NCBI GenBank assembly: GCA_902464635.1
Contig: CABQKC010000011.1
Location: forward strand, 1-64,000
Origin: an uncultured Caryophanales bacterium
GTDB taxonomy: Bacteria; Bacillota_I; Bacilli_A; RFN20; CAG-826
Reading direction: 5' to 3'
DNA length: 64,000 nt
The position numbers and the translations under genes were made by a program. Positions 64,000 through 64,000 of the stretch are shown one piece after another (positions within the stretch are counted from its first letter, which is position 1; every line of letters begins with the position of its first letter). The notes beneath the pieces were generated by a model. The model made no database searches and was not told the DNA's origin. It saw only the letters and a program-made list of their open reading frames with translations.

Positions 64000-64000
64000 G

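Noticed and set aside
1..64000. Mycoplasma-type genetic code (TGA as Trp)
   Set aside because: Several genes end in TGA with the next gene directly after, and Trp is encoded by TGG throughout.
1..64000. CRISPR array, tRNA or rRNA genes
   Set aside because: No regularly spaced short repeats and no convincing cloverleaf or rRNA sequence were found by eye.

Overview
The window is AT-rich DNA from a Gram-positive-type (monoderm) bacterium of the Firmicutes. An uncultured gut member of the Bacilli close to the Erysipelotrichia/Mollicutes branch is my best guess (inference). The signs are many lipoproteins with serine-rich linkers and no outer-membrane genes, a CIRCE element before a ClpB that lacks its N-domain (the form usual in Mollicutes), a BmpA-type nucleoside importer and tandem deoxynucleoside kinases. 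TGA ends several genes that are followed at once by another start, and Trp is TGG, so the code is the standard bacterial one. I saw no rRNA, tRNA, CRISPR array or transposase.

Layout. 0-5.3 kb: two unknown genes with a GltD-like flavoprotein, then a MacB/FtsX-type ABC exporter. 5.4-8.8 kb: lactaldehyde reductase (fucO) and heat-shock-regulated clpB. 8.8-16.1 kb: a Schlafen/AlbA_2 regulator, a membrane protein, oligoendopeptidase F, a lipoprotein, a patatin and a membrane XRE regulator. 16.1-24.4 kb: three envelope genes, two of them giant tandem paralogues. 24.6-29.0 kb: an overlapping FecBCD-type ABC operon with a methyltransferase, divergent from a TetR regulator. 29.1-33.0 kb: hypB, a 957-residue Fe-S flavoprotein and hypA in one operon, with no hydrogenase in view. 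33-41 kb: orphan antitoxin, mannose-6-phosphate isomerase, DUF4886, CarD and surface proteins. 41-51.2 kb: an accessory region with Sel1, J-like and HIRAN proteins, a repeat-flanked AAA ATPase, an AIPR (abortive infection) protein and a helicase-nuclease fusion. 51-64 kb: sugar and nucleoside metabolism, with fructokinase, a uridine-kinase/CYTH protein, glycerate kinase, a nupNOPQ-like nucleoside importer, and an operon of two deoxynucleoside kinases, a CAT-like protein and a Nudix hydrolase, then an MFS transporter.

How the parts work together. The nucleoside importer and the two kinases fit a lifestyle of importing and phosphorylating deoxynucleosides. The FecBCD-type importer next to HypA/HypB suggests uptake and delivery of a metal, perhaps nickel, to an unusual oxidoreductase. 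The 41-51 kb stretch looks like a small defence island built around repeated sequence.

The most unexpected signal is in translation starts. At least six genes, and probably seven, have a -10 box exactly 6 or 7 bases before the ATG and no Shine-Dalgarno sequence, so their mRNAs are probably leaderless. Other genes in the same window have ordinary strong Shine-Dalgarno sites.
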